Part shown: positions 34,351-44,980 of the stretch, piece by piece
Layout of the letters: every line of letters starts with the position of its first letter
Position numbering within the stretch: position 1 is the first letter of the stretch
NCBI GenBank assembly: GCA_013176395.1
Contig: JABMLP010000018.1
Coordinates: 310,001-374,000, forward strand
Origin: Venturia oleaginea
Lineage: Eukaryota > Ascomycota > Dothideomycetes > Venturiales > Venturiaceae
Reading direction: 5' to 3'
DNA length: 64,000 nt
Position numbers and translations under genes: made by a program
The notes under the pieces: model-generated
Told to the model about the DNA's origin: nothing
Databases searched by the model: none
Seen by the model: the letters and a program-made list of their open reading frames with translations, nothing else

Positions 34351-34834
34351 GTTGAGTTGTATGTTGTTGACGGTGGGAGAAAGTCGGACTGATATCAAGG
34401 GAGATGGCCGGCAGTCACGCGTCGATGGTGGCGGCCTCTTCAAGATTTAAGGTTTCAACAAAAGAAAGTCATGACTTGAATCCATCTTCATCCTTCACCT
34501 CGGCATCAGCGATTTTCTCCTCCTGGACCATAGTCACCATACGCTACGTCCATCATCTCACAGACGCGTACAAAATGGCCGCGCTCCCTTGATTGAACCT
34601 TGAAGCCCACCTTTTGGAAGCTGTAGCTGTTCACGACGTGATGAAGGAAAACTCAAACCATCGCAAAATCTTTCATCTTCAATTCACTCAGCTTCTTCAT
34701 CATGTTGAGATCATCAGTCGCGTGAAGTCTTGGTAGGTCGACGCGCACAAACAGGCTCCTGTGTACGCCGACAAAACGCGGACTTCGGTCCTTCTCCACG
34801 AGGAACTTCCTAGATTGATGCCACACAACACAAC
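34351..34834. promoter_or_regulatory. Bidirectional intergenic promoter region
   Basis: 484 bp separate the divergent start codons of the MDR reductase and the DUF2235 gene, so both promoters are expected here. No specific motif was assigned. Confidence 0.4.
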
Positions 34835-36591
34835 ATGTCACGTATAGGACGCGACGAGCTTCTGCCTGTCTCAATCATACCCGCCAGCAATTCCGGGGTC
34901 CCTTCACCACGAACGAGATCGCCTCGAACCAGATCACCGACGCGAAATGGAGCCCTCGTGAAGAGGACTTCTGGAAAAGCGAAACGTTCTTACAAGAGAT
35001 TGATTGTTGCTTGTGATGGAACCTGGTTGAATTCTGATGATGGGATGCAAAACGGCGAGCTGTCGATTCCGAGTAACATCACTCGTCTTTCTCGAGCAAT
35101 AAAAGCCGAGAGCGACGATGGAATACCCCAGGTCGTTTACTATCACTTTGGACTGGGGAGTCAAGGCGGAATCTTGGACAGAGTCGTAATGGGTAAGCCT
35201 CTCTTTTTTTCGTTGGAAAGCTCATCGATTCTGGTTATAGATCCGCCGAACTCTCAGTTATGTCTCACCCCATTCTAACATGGTGCTTGGTGCAGGTGCC
35301 GTTGGAGAAGGTTTACGCGAAAACGTGAGGGAAGCATATCCATTTCTCTCCAATAATCACTCAGAGGGCGATGAAGTATTTTTGCTTGGATTTTCTCGCG
35401 GTGCATTTACCGTGAGAGCTGTGGCTGGGATTATCGCGACAGTTGGCCTGCTCACGAAGAAAGGGCTCCCCTACTGGCCGGAGATATTCAGAGATGTGAT
35501 GCATCGAAAAGATCCGCATTACAAATCCAAGAACCCGGACATTCCATTCAGAAACAAGCCGAGCGCTGGTAATCCTCGCTATCGAAATGAGCTATATCGC
35601 GTACGTCTGCGAAGGTCAAGTCCTCATAGCATGATCTTGCTAACATATCCAGCGCGGATTATCGGATTTGAATGTCACGGTAAAGGCTATTGGTGTATGG
35701 GACACTGTAGGTACGCATTTGAGCCTCCACATCCACATCAAAGACTAGCTCACCGAATCCACCACTGCAGGCGCATTAGGTCTGCCTCGTATAAATGTCC
35801 TTACACGGCTGGGACTTCAAACCGATCAATCAAAAGAGATGTCCTTCTACGATACGAAACTCTCAAATTGTGTTGAAAACGCTTTCCAAGCCCTAGCCTT
35901 GGACGAACGAAGAACCGCCTTCGGTCCAGCAGTATGGGAGAAACCAGCCAACAATCACACAAAGCTACGACAAGTTTGGTTCCCTGGCGTCCACTCCAAC
36001 GTCGGTGGCGGCTATGACGACCAAGAACTCGCCAACATCTCGCTCGCGTGGATGATGTCCCAGCTCTCTCCATACCTAGACATGTACTCAAACTACATCA
36101 TCCAACAAGAAGATGAGAACGTCGAGTATTACCGCTCTCGCCACAAGAAGGTACGACCATGGTCCTTTGGAAGACTCTACAATTCCATGAGCGGCATCTA
36201 TGGGATCGGGGGCGGCACAACACGAACACCAGGAACATACTACGCAGTCAACCCCTACGACGGCAACGTAACCGATCGCCCTCTTCAAGATACACACGAA
36301 TATATCCACCCTTCTGTTCGAACACGGATCCTCAATCGTGGACCGGGTACAGATGATAAGGCTGATTACGAGCCAGAGGCCATGGATGATTGGAAACTGG
36401 TTATTGAGTATCCGCACGGTTCGGATGCCAGACCCGAAGTTTATTGGAAGGCGAGGTTTCCTGATAAAAATGTTAGTGCGAGGATTTTGCCTGAGAGTCC
36501 ATTGGGGGCGGTGGAGAGGAGACTGTTGGGTTTGGATGAGGATATGGAGGAGCAGGTTTTGTGGCCAAAGCCTACGAAGAGGAGAGATTAA
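34835..36591 (+). CDS. DUF2235 (Tle1-like phospholipase fold) alpha/beta hydrolase
   Basis: Four exons, 34835-35192, 35296-35600, 35653-35710 and 35771-36591, give 513 residues with every intron phase consistent. The DUF2235 domain begins at YKRLIVACDGTWLNSD and includes the nucleophile elbow LLGFSRGAFTVRAVAG (GFSRG), VWDTVGALGLP and WFPGVHSNVGGGYDD, the last holding the likely acid and His-loop region. The N-terminal about 50 residues are basic, Ser/Pro/Arg-rich repeats (PRTRSP twice). The family is shared with bacterial Tle1 phospholipase effectors; fungal members are common cytoplasmic proteins of uncertain substrate, so lipase activity is inferred. The join VVMG-AVGEGL and the 58-nt third exon (RGLSDLNVTVKAIGVWDTV) both restore conserved sequence. 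The N-terminal RSPRTRSPT repeat is probably disordered. Confidence 0.9.
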
Positions 36592-36753
36592 TGCCTGTTT
36601 TGGGTGTCGAATAATGGTCGGTCGGATGCGCACATGAGATATTATGTTGGTTTCGCGGCGGTGTGTACTCGAAATTGGATAGTTCTAATTTTTCTCCTCT
36701 CCATACAGCTCATCTATCATCTACAAAATTCAAGTCCCCATCCTTCCAAGCGC

Positions 36754-37989
36754 TCAAGCGTTAGGATTCTCGGGAGGATTAATAGCCACACCACCGATAC
36801 CATTCGTCATAGCCTTCAATTCCTCCTCAGCTTTCCTCTCCGCCTCCTTCGCAGCCTCCAACTTCCTCACCTTCTCCGCTCTCTCGGTCCTCTCACTAAA
36901 CCGATCCCCAAATAGCTCAAAATGCGGCCTCATCACAATCGTATACTTCACAAACTCCTCCATACAATCCACAAGCCGATCCCGATTTCCACACGGCTTC
37001 ATCCTACTTCCCCCTTCTTTCTCCACGTAGTCGGCCGCTGATTCGGCTACCTCGTCGGTGAATTGCGTATATGCTTGTGGTACGGATGATTGATTCGGGA
37101 TTGTGAACATGCGCATCCAGCGGCCGAGGAGACGGAGCGAGTTAACGGTGTTGAAAGATTGCGAGCCGCCTGAGACCATGGCGAGGGCCAGGGTGCGGCC
37201 TTGTGTTGGTCAGTACGGAACCTGTTGAGAGGGGGATCCAGTCGATCTGGTTTTTGAAGACTGCTGTCTTTGCAGAATGTTAGCCAATTACTTTGACTAC
37301 ATAGAGGGATGGGGATGGGGGATGGGATGGCGTACCAGGTTCCCATGTTGTTCTGGTGACACCCAAAGGTGTCCATCGCTCCATCGACTCAGATCACGCA
37401 GTTCTTGGACTTTTGGATGGTCGTGCTGCACGTCGTCTTTTACTGGCAATCCGGTTGGGTCGTAGAGTCGAACATCGCAGCCCAGTCTAGAGAGGATTCT
37501 AGCGGCTTCAAGTGCCAGCAATCGGGAATACGACCTACATGTTTTAGCACTTTTTATTTTGCTTGATGAAGTGGTAATTACCGTTTTCTCATACTACCAT
37601 ACAAAACCTATAACTTTCAGCCTCCCTTCTCCTGAGTTCTGGATGTTTTCTTCAGACATCTTCAAAACAGTACTAAATTCCAACTTGGATATCCAATCGC
37701 TTTTCGTGACATTTTCAGATTGCAGGAATGGTCTATATCTCTCTCGGATTTCGGGTTCGTCTTCTGATTCTGGTATCGCCAATGATTTGGTTGAATATGT
37801 TTCATCGACTTTTAATTCCTGGGCTGGAGCACGCATTGAGGAGACATTGTTCAGATCGCCATTTGTGATTATTGGGCCGGATAAAGGTTGAGTGGCGGTC
37901 ATGGTGTATGGTCTTGCGAGACGAGAAGCGGACACAATGCGTAGGGTTCTGGTAGTTAGCGATGGAGAAAAGATTCGATGGTAGGACAT
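36754..37989 (-). pseudogene. arsH: arsH-type NADPH-dependent FMN reductase, two frameshifts
   Basis: Three exon blocks on the minus strand read as ArsH: RERYRPFLQSENVTKSDW (37989-37582), ALEAARILSRLGCDVRLYDP through VSPEQHGNL (37534-37336), and TAVFKNQIDWIPLSTGSV through [31 protein letters not shown] to the stop (37267-36754). Introns 37535-37581 and 37268-37335 keep normal splice sites. Two single-base insertions break it: one near 37607, where KVI runs out of frame just before the conserved YGSMRKR flavin-binding motif, and one near 37212, just after GSV, before the conserved [14 protein letters not shown]. Both frames resume exactly with family sequence. ArsH reduces FMN and quinones with NADPH and confers resistance to organoarsenicals. 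The gene is either recently inactivated or carries sequence errors; both indels lie outside long homopolymers. Confidence 0.75.
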
Positions 37990-38733
37990 GGAGGATTGAG
38001 AAGAATGTGAGACGAATTGGATGGCGAGAAAGTCGAGGTAGGTCAAGTTTTGCCTATGTCATATCGAGGTTTTGATTGGCCGGCATCAAACGAACCGAGC
38101 CCTTGATTAGGGTCGGGCCTTCCTCCGGCTGACGCCATTTTGAAAATTTCTCCAAGATCTGGAATCCAAGGCGATTCTTTGGGTCGGCAAGTGTGGTGGT
38201 TGCAAAGCGTGATTCGGAAAGCTCTGTCTGTCAACGATCACGTGCTGTACGAACTGGAAAGTACTGGCGCATGAGAAGAAGCGTAATTTCTCAGTTTTCA
38301 AGGTATTGTTCTATGTTCCGGTTTCGTTTCTAATTTTAAGAATGGGTTTAAACGATGAGCAGTTCACATTGTGAAAAGGATGCTGAAACATGGTTGGGGA
38401 CTAGAAATCCTTCTACCCTTGACCATTTCCTACAGCCTCCGTTGCTTTCTTTACGTATACAACTACATGAGAACACTCGTCCTTGACATTGACCCCCTTC
38501 TTACTTTTCACCTTCTTAAGACCCCAGATTATTTCCCTTCCTCATTCGTCTCCAGACTTCATCTTCAAAAAGCCAGCCGTCCGAAATGTCGATATCATCC
38601 TTTTCCGCTTCATATTCCCATGCAACTTGGCTATGGTATTCGCAGCACGGCTGTCAATGGTGGTAAGGTCCAGAAAAAGCCTCTCATTCAGATAAAACGC
38701 ATAGGCTTCATCTCCTAGCAGGCCTCTAACTTG
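37990..38733. other. arsH upstream region
   Basis: No gene is supported; short frames on both strands lack recognisable products. It should include the promoter of the arsH-like gene. Confidence 0.35.
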
Positions 38734-38949
38734 TCAAGGATGCCATTCCACGTGTTCATCAGCGGGATGCAAGTAAATGTCGGTATAGCAATCCACACCG
38801 TCGTAGCATCTCCATGCAACCCGACTCGGGTCGCTGAATGGCTTGTAGTACCCGAGTGGTTCGATGCTGTTCCTCACAAGCTTGGCGATTGCCGGCGCAG
38901 GCTCGATGAATGGATGTGACGGAATTTCTTCAAGTACATATATGGACAT
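38734..38949 (-). CDS. Possible small protein or 3' exon, 71 residues
   Basis: An ATG-started frame on the minus strand encodes MSIYVLEEIPSHPF through YTDIYLHPADEHVEWHP. Its composition, with Trp, Tyr and His spread through it, looks protein-like rather than random. A splice-like acceptor (TGAAAG) occurs just upstream, near 38988, so this might be the last exon of a longer gene, but no matching upstream exon was found. No family is recognised. Confidence 0.3.
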   Translation of the reverse strand: MSIYVLEEIPSHPFIEPAPAIAKLVRNSIEPLGYYKPFSDPSRVAWRCYDGVDCYTDIYLHPADEHVEWHP

Positions 38950-39582
38950 GTTTGGATGGGGTCGAGGCCGAGTGCTATGAAACACCTTTCACAGATGGAT
39001 GCGGTCCAAGAATAGCCGACTCCCAGCCACCTCATTTTGTGTATCTTACCTCAACTCCACATCATGTTCCGACCATCAACAGTCGACCAAAGCCACACAT
39101 TCGTTATCTCATCGGAACCTTCTTCGGACAAGCGTTGATGCCATCTATATTCGCAATGGCATACAGTAGCTTCACATCCGGGTGAGCCGAACGACATCGA
39201 TCTTCGCAACTCGCTTCATTCATTCTTACAATCTTCACACACAAGAAAGACAAAGGTCTATCAGAAACCGGACGAATTCAAAACCAATCCTGAAATATAG
39301 AGATGAACAGCGCGTCAAGCGTGTCCAACGATCAATCGCCCAACCGAAACCAACACTTAACTAATCGAATCCTCTATCAATCTGGCTCAGATGATAGCCA
39401 CTTAATCGATAGACATCGAAAACTTTCGCCGGCGTACATAGATATCCCCAGCCTTGCTGCCGTCTTATCTCCCATCCGCCAACCAAGCATCTATACATCT
39501 TCTCCCATTTCATCAATTTTTTTTGGCAAAGTCGATGCGCCTCCACTTTCCACTCCACTTTCGCGTCAACCCAACTTATTCT
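38950..39582. other. Intergenic region, no supported gene
   Basis: Short frames only, including the 3' flank of the membrane-protein gene on the right. Confidence 0.35.
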
Positions 39583-41034
39583 TCAACCCTTCTCTTTCAC
39601 CCCCTCCAGTCGTTTGAAAATAACCTCGCTAGCTTCATGCGTGGGTAGAGTAGCAAAGCTTATATCAGAAGTCCTCTTGTAATTCTTGTGAAAAGGCGTA
39701 GCGATCAGATTTTGAAATGAGGTTGTTGCGATTGCTGGGCCGCGGATAGGCGGTGATGGACTTGTATTTACCCTCGAGTACTGAGGCGGAGCCTGCGGTG
39801 GTGACGATCTTGTTGAGGAAGGGTTCTGAGGTGAATGCATACTACTCGGTAACCAATTCGAATTTATATCCGGACTCGGTAATGGTGGCAGTGTCGGTGG
39901 TGGCGTTTGAGGAGATCGGTGGGAGATCGTTTTGGTTTGAGCATCTGGATCTTCGAATTCAATACTGGCGAGACTTGGTAAGATCCCTACTCTCGGTGTT
40001 TCGTGATCGACTTGTCTTCGTGCTGATGAGGCAGAAGTATGATTCGATGGCGTTCCATACCGAGGAGAATAGATATCGGAATCCCTCAATTCCATCTCAC
40101 CCTCCCTTCTTGCTCCTACGCCTACGGGAGGCAGACTCATTAAAGGCGCAAGTTTTTGCATCTCCACCCCTTTTCCACCCTCACCCAGTGGATTGCTCTT
40201 ACTCCCCCCCGTCCCTCTCCTCGAAGGTGGAGTCAATACATCAATAATCGATATACTCCCCTTTCTCTTTCTCACCCCTCCTTCCCCTTCCCCTTCCCCA
40301 GCCAAAACACCCTCGCCCCTCGGATTCCTTCCAGCCTCCGCCGCCATCCTCCTCTTCTGCCTCCTAACAAAAATAGCAGCAAGGACTAACATCACCAATA
40401 CTGCCGGCGCAACAGCAACATACGCAATATTCCCCCGTGGCGATTTACCTCCTGGAACAACATCCGCTATCGAGCTATTGCTATTGCCGTTACTCACAGA
40501 CGTGGAAGTTGTGAGTGGTACCATAGCAGATGTACTCGTCATCGGAATGGAAGCTGGAGATGCCGAATCCACCGAGGATAAAGGTACAATCATGCCAGGC
40601 AGCGGTTCGGATCCAGTCCTCGCCATGCCCTCAGCAGTAACTGTGCCCTTGAGTTCGTCTCTCGTCGAGGTGGTGATGAGAGTTGACATCGTCGTTGCTG
40701 TTGGGGAATCGAACTCGCTAAGTATTGATGCAATCGCTGGGGTTGGAGCGGTATCTAAATTCGACATGGCGGGAGAAACAGGATGGTTCTGGTCGGGTGG
40801 AGGACGTGCTGGGGATGTGACTTGTGCAATCCCTATAACATTTCCCTCTCCTTGTGCTCGTCTCGTTGTAGAAAGTTGTCTTTGCGTTTGTGATGGCGGC
40901 TCAATGCTGCCGGAGGCCATCCAAGTCTTAAATCCATTTCGAGTATTACCAGGTTGGTTCCTAGCTTTGGGCCGAGGAAACGGCCAACGATTGTCTCGCA
41001 TGAACTCTGCCACTTTCGTCGTCCTCTTGATCAT
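39583..41034 (-). CDS. Ser/Thr-rich single-pass membrane protein
   Basis: A single exon of 483 residues starts at ATG 41034. The first about 200 residues are Ser/Thr/Pro-rich (MSTLITTSTRDEL, SVSNGNSNSSIAD) and likely O-glycosylated, followed by one membrane helix near 206-227 (YVAVAPAVLVMLVLAAIFV), then a basic stop-transfer RRQKRRMAAEAGR and a long cytoplasmic tail with Gly/Glu repeats, Pro-rich patches and many Ser. This arrangement matches fungal mid2-like or Wsc-like surface proteins, but the N-terminus lacks a clear signal peptide (MIKRTTKVAEFMRDNRWPF) and no WSC Cys domain is seen. Either a signal exon lies upstream, or the protein inserts with the helix as a signal anchor. Function is unknown; a sensor or adhesion role is only suggested by the layout. 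Confidence 0.7.
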   Translation of the reverse strand: MIKRTTKVAEFMRDNRWPFPRPKARNQPGNTRNGFKTWMASGSIEPPSQTQRQLSTTRRAQGEGNVIGIAQVTSPARPPPDQNHPVSPAMSNLDTAPTPAIASILSEFDSPTATTMSTLITTSTRDELKGTVTAEGMARTGSEPLPGMIVPLSSVDSASPASIPMTSTSAMVPLTTSTSVSNGNSNSSIADVVPGGKSPRGNIAYVAVAPAVLVMLVLAAIFVRRQKRRMAAEAGRNPRGEGVLAGEGEGEGGVRKRKGSISIIDVLTPPSRRGTGGSKSNPLGEGGKGVEMQKLAPLMSLPPVGVGARREGEMELRDSDIYSPRYGTPSNHTSASSARRQVDHETPRVGILPSLASIEFEDPDAQTKTISHRSPQTPPPTLPPLPSPDINSNWLPSSMHSPQNPSSTRSSPPQAPPQYSRVNTSPSPPIRGPAIATTSFQNLIATPFHKNYKRTSDISFATLPTHEASEVIFKRLEGVKEKG

Positions 41035-41342
41035 CGTTTATGGTCACCAAGGAAGTCAAAAGAAAGAATGGGAAACAAAATGTGGAAACAGGCAGGTAGA
41101 TCGATGGTATGTACATGAATAAAATTTCAATCCAAGGTTTCAACTCGTCCTCATACTCATATCGTAGAAAGGGATAGGAATGCATTTGCGTCTCCACAAG
41201 CCGCGTCAAATTCACATTCCACGGTCCGTGCCCCACAGGTCGACTTCCGGAAATAGCATGGTCATACATACCACACCGATCTCAAGCGAATCGCATAACA
41301 CAACTCGACCCTCTCTTCACTCTCCATCAGCTCTCCTAGTAC
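41035..41342. other. Short intergenic region
   Basis: About 300 bp between two minus-strand genes: the upstream region of the membrane-protein gene and the 3' flank of the AA16 gene. No feature is seen. Confidence 0.35.
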
Positions 41343-42549
41343 TTATGTACACTGGGAGTAGTATGGGTTCATCACTGTACAGGTACCGCTCGTGCAAGTG
41401 GTAGGTCCAGTCCAGCCAATACCGCCACAACGCCCATACATAGCAGCAGCAGTGGCGTCGGCCGTTCCAGTGGTGGCAGGAACAGCAGCACTGGTAGCAG
41501 GAGCCGAAGCGCTGGCAACTGGCTCATCTTCACAGTCTTCGCCCTCATCCTCGGGAGCAGAGGTAGCGACTGGAGCGGCAGAGGTGGCGCTTGAGGATGA
41601 GAGGACCTTCACAACTGTAGGGGCTGCCATGTAAGAGCTGGAAACCGGCTCCTCATCCTCGCAGTCGTCACCTTCATCAGCAGGAGCCGAGGTGGTGGCT
41701 GGGGCAGCAGCGGTTGAAGAGGTGCTTGATGCGACTGGCTTCTTTACGGAAGTGATCATTGTTGTAGGGGCGGCAGAGGAGATTGGGGCAGCGGATGATA
41801 CTACTGGAGCAGCAGATGATGTTGGAGCAACGGAATAGGAAGCAGCTGCTGATGAAGAAGCGACCGGGGCCGAGGAACCGGATCCCATGGTGAAATCGAT
41901 GCAGGATTCGTAGGTCTGCGAGACGGTGGCCGCATTCCAGTACCATTGGATGACACAATCGCCTATATGCAATCAGTTGATGCTCTGTGAGAGGATATGC
42001 ATAGCCACTTACCAGCAGTAGCACACTTGCTTCCGAGGTCAGGCATGGTGATGCTGAAAGCGGAGTTGTCGGCAGGCATGGTGTGGGCGACGGATGCATA
42101 GTCTTCAAAGGATATCAAAGCGTCACCGATGACGGCGTTGGCCTTTGTGTCAACGATAGACACGTTGGCGACTCCGGTGTGTGGTGCGCCAATTCTGATT
42201 TTCATATCGACCTTTTGGCCAGCAGTGTAGCTCTGGATGTTGGCAGAGTTATCGTCAAACTGGTAACCCTTGCAGAGCCAGATGTCGCAGGTAGCTGGGT
42301 TGTAGTCCTTCTGGGAGTTTGCAACCTGGAGGATTCCCTGGATGTTACCCAAGGCATCGCCGGCCTGGTTGTAGTAGACTCTACTTCTGGTTAGAACAAG
42401 GACTTGATCCTGGTATGATGCACAGGTACTTACTGTTCACCACATGCTGTCTTGTAGGCGGCGCCTGGCATGCGAGGCTTTGGGCTGTCTATGATACCGT
42501 GTGCAAGTGCAGCTGGCACGAGGGAAAGGATTGGAATGTATGAAAGCAT
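41343..42549 (-). CDS. AA16-type lytic polysaccharide monooxygenase with C-terminal CBM1
   Basis: Three exons on the minus strand (42549-42434, 42380-42013, 41962-41343) give 367 residues; the summed length is a multiple of three. Signal peptide [16 protein letters not shown] is cut before His17, so the mature protein begins [13 protein letters not shown] with the N-terminal His that forms half of the copper histidine brace. The catalytic domain matches AA16: [75 protein letters not shown] long Ser/Ala/Thr/Pro linker follows, containing two copies of an acidic Cys motif ([17 protein letters not shown]), then a CBM1 ([16 protein letters not shown] through NPYYSQCT) that binds cellulose. Activity on cellulose is inferred from AA16 work and the CBM1. 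The second intron acceptor was set by the conserved ACGEQVYYNQ. Confidence 0.93.
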
Positions 42550-43418
42550 TTTGAAAAAAGCGTCAAGCTAGTTTGTGATTTTGAATAAGATATCTGGTCA
42601 ACAGATAGTCCGGCGATTGAAATGATTGAAGATAAAGAACGTGAAAGGTAGATACCAAAAGAGTGATTCAGACTTGCTATTGAACGATTGAAGGCATTAT
42701 GGGTATATTATACTTCTGGGAGATGATGTCCCCCAGGGGCGGATTGTGGTGGTCCAGGGTAGAGCGAAGATCCAACTGAAAAACAAGCATGAAACTTCAC
42801 GATGGAGCAAGCGAAAGGACTGTCGGATCTAATCTCAGGCTTTTGTGGAGAGCAAAGGCTGCGGAATGCAGTTCATGGGTACGGGGGACGGTTCAAGGGA
42901 TGGGAAAATCATGGCGTAGCACTACGAATCCAACTTTCAGCGCATATATCTCTCATTTGGATGTCTGTAGTCAGTACCTATGCCTGGATGTAGGGATTTG
43001 AGGAGTGAGCGAACTGGCGGCTCAACTACTCCAGGGTCAGGTCACAGAGAGTTTCAAGAGGACGGGAATCAGAGTCGTGACGAAGGTAGCCAAGTCGGAA
43101 ACATGACCAAGGGCCAAAGGTGGATTGTGAGAGTGAGGCTTGACATGGGGGAGACAAAGGTCAGCGTTTGATGCGACGGGACACAGCCAGGGGATCATGG
43201 CGCTTTCTCGAGGGCGTAGCTATTATTGGCAGTCTCTGTTTCCATCGGCTGCCATCCCCCTACACAGCATTGGGCCCTCTGCAAAAGCAACGATAGGTGG
43301 AGATGGAGGGATGCCCGTCTAAAAGCTTGTTGTCGTACGCGGGCGCTTAGTCAGTGCGAGTGCCGCAAGCTCCATCCAATTTCCTCAAGGCTTCCCAAAA
43401 CAAGCCATTCCAAACACA
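42550..43418. promoter_or_regulatory. Divergent intergenic region, AA16 gene and cyclin gene
   Basis: About 870 bp upstream of both genes, which are transcribed away from it. It has only short frames. A CCCCCAGGGG-like element occurs near 42731. No carbon-catabolite site was assigned with confidence. Confidence 0.4.
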
Positions 43419-44470
43419 ATGAGACAGCGTCCCTCTCACCTTGCCAACCCTCTGGCGACCCCCGCCCAGCTTGCCTCTTCCGGCTCACAGCTCGACGGCG
43501 TGCCGGCTGACCTGGAGTCGTCCGTCATCTTCGCCGGCGCAAGGTTGACTCAGGCGGCTGGTATACTTCTTCGACTGCCGCATGACACCATAGCCCAAGC
43601 GGTGGTCATCTTCACGAGATTCTGGATTGGTTCCGAGGGAGGCAGTCTGAGTCAATACAGCGCAAAGGTAAGAAGGACCAATCGCATGCTACAAGGCGAA
43701 TCAAGGCTTATCAAGGCTTGCTAGCCCTGGGCGTACGAGATCATTTCCAAGAATTTGATCCAACCCTGAAATGGATCCCTTGGCTGCCACGTTGTTATCC
43801 ATGGGCTAATTTACAAACATAGGACATCTCTCAAGCCGCTCTATACCTTACTGCCAAACTATCCGACTGGCCAAAGTCTCCAAGGAGCCTCATAAACACC
43901 TACGCATACTTCACTTCTATTCCATCCACCTTCGCAGATACCGAGACCTTCGCGAAACATGACCATCGCGATTCCTACTATGTCTCTGAAGGATCCTACC
44001 AGATCCAAAGGGAACAGCTGGCACAGATGGAGATGGCTGTTCTAAGTGTGCTTGGCTATGAGACACATGTCGCTCTGCCTTTTAAACTCTGCATCAACTA
44101 TCTGCAAGCCCTAGAAGTTCTTCCCACTCGTGAAGACGCCTCTTCGGTAGCAAAACGAGCCTTTGCACACCTCAACTCCGCTCTTTTCAGCCCACAGCTA
44201 CTGTATCTCACACACCAGCCACCGGCTTTGGCAACAGCAGCCATATACCTGGCTGCGAGAGAGGTCGGCGTAAAGCTACCTGATGTTGAGTGGTGGGAGG
44301 TCTTCGATACTGACAGGGAAGAGCTGGGTTTCTTGGTCGTTGCCATGATCAGTATGGAAGGCTTCGTCAAAAGGGAAAAAGATACGTGGGGCACCAGAAT
44401 GATCCCACTCACCCTGGACGACGTGGAGGCTGAAATTGTGCGTCGGAAGGATGTCAATGATAGTGTGTGA
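43419..44470 (+). CDS. Cyclin-fold protein (cyclin L-like)
   Basis: Two exons, 43419-43667 and 43823-44470 (155-bp intron, donor GTAAGA, acceptor TAG), give 298 residues. The first cyclin box is visible: GARLTQAAGILLRLPHDTIAQAVVIFTRFW, then DISQAALYLTAKLSDWPKSPRSLINTYAYF across the splice. The second box follows, QMEMAVLSVLGYETHVALPFKLCINYLQAL and PPALATAAIYLAAREVGVKLP. Two helical boxes and the order of the motifs resemble cyclin L and other transcription- or splicing-linked cyclins rather than cell-cycle B types; no destruction box is seen near the N-terminus. The protein is predicted to partner a CDK in the nucleus; which one is unknown. Intron length is larger than elsewhere in the window. 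Confidence 0.85.
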
Positions 44471-44980
44471 TTGCCAATCCAGATAGAGCGCAAGATCTTA
44501 AGCCTATGGCCGAAACGGCATCGATGCGAACATCAGAAGGATGTTGGCAAACTGGCTGCAATCGCCAAACCTGCCGGTTTTCAAATTCGTTATAATGCCT
44601 AGAACATGCCAGAAGCCAACGAATAGCCTAGATGTTTTATCATCTCAGTGGCGCATCTCCACTCAGAACATGTCTGACTGGCCACTTTGATCCTTGTTGG
44701 GATACCAAACAGAATCCAACAGGTTTGTGAGTATATCTCGCCAGTGGGCACTGATGAAACATGGCGATCGGAAGATTGATCATCATATATAAGTGTGTGA
44801 CCTGTGGGTCAATTGAGGTATCGCTTGCGATTGCCGGACGCAAGATAAGAACATCCTTCCCAACACTTGAGGACCGAACAAAACTATAGAATGTGACGGG
44901 TCGCATCTGTTTCGTCGAAGAATCGGTACAGACCTGCGTTCTGGGAGAACTAGGTACATTAGAGCGAGTACAGGTTTGAA
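44471..44980. other. Intergenic region between cyclin and hypothetical gene
   Basis: 3' flank of the cyclin gene and upstream region of the next gene. No feature is supported. Confidence 0.35.

Noticed and set aside
40193..41122. 309-codon plus-strand frame opposite the membrane-protein gene
   Set aside because: Antisense to a coding frame of 483 residues with a clear membrane helix; begins from a non-ATG codon.
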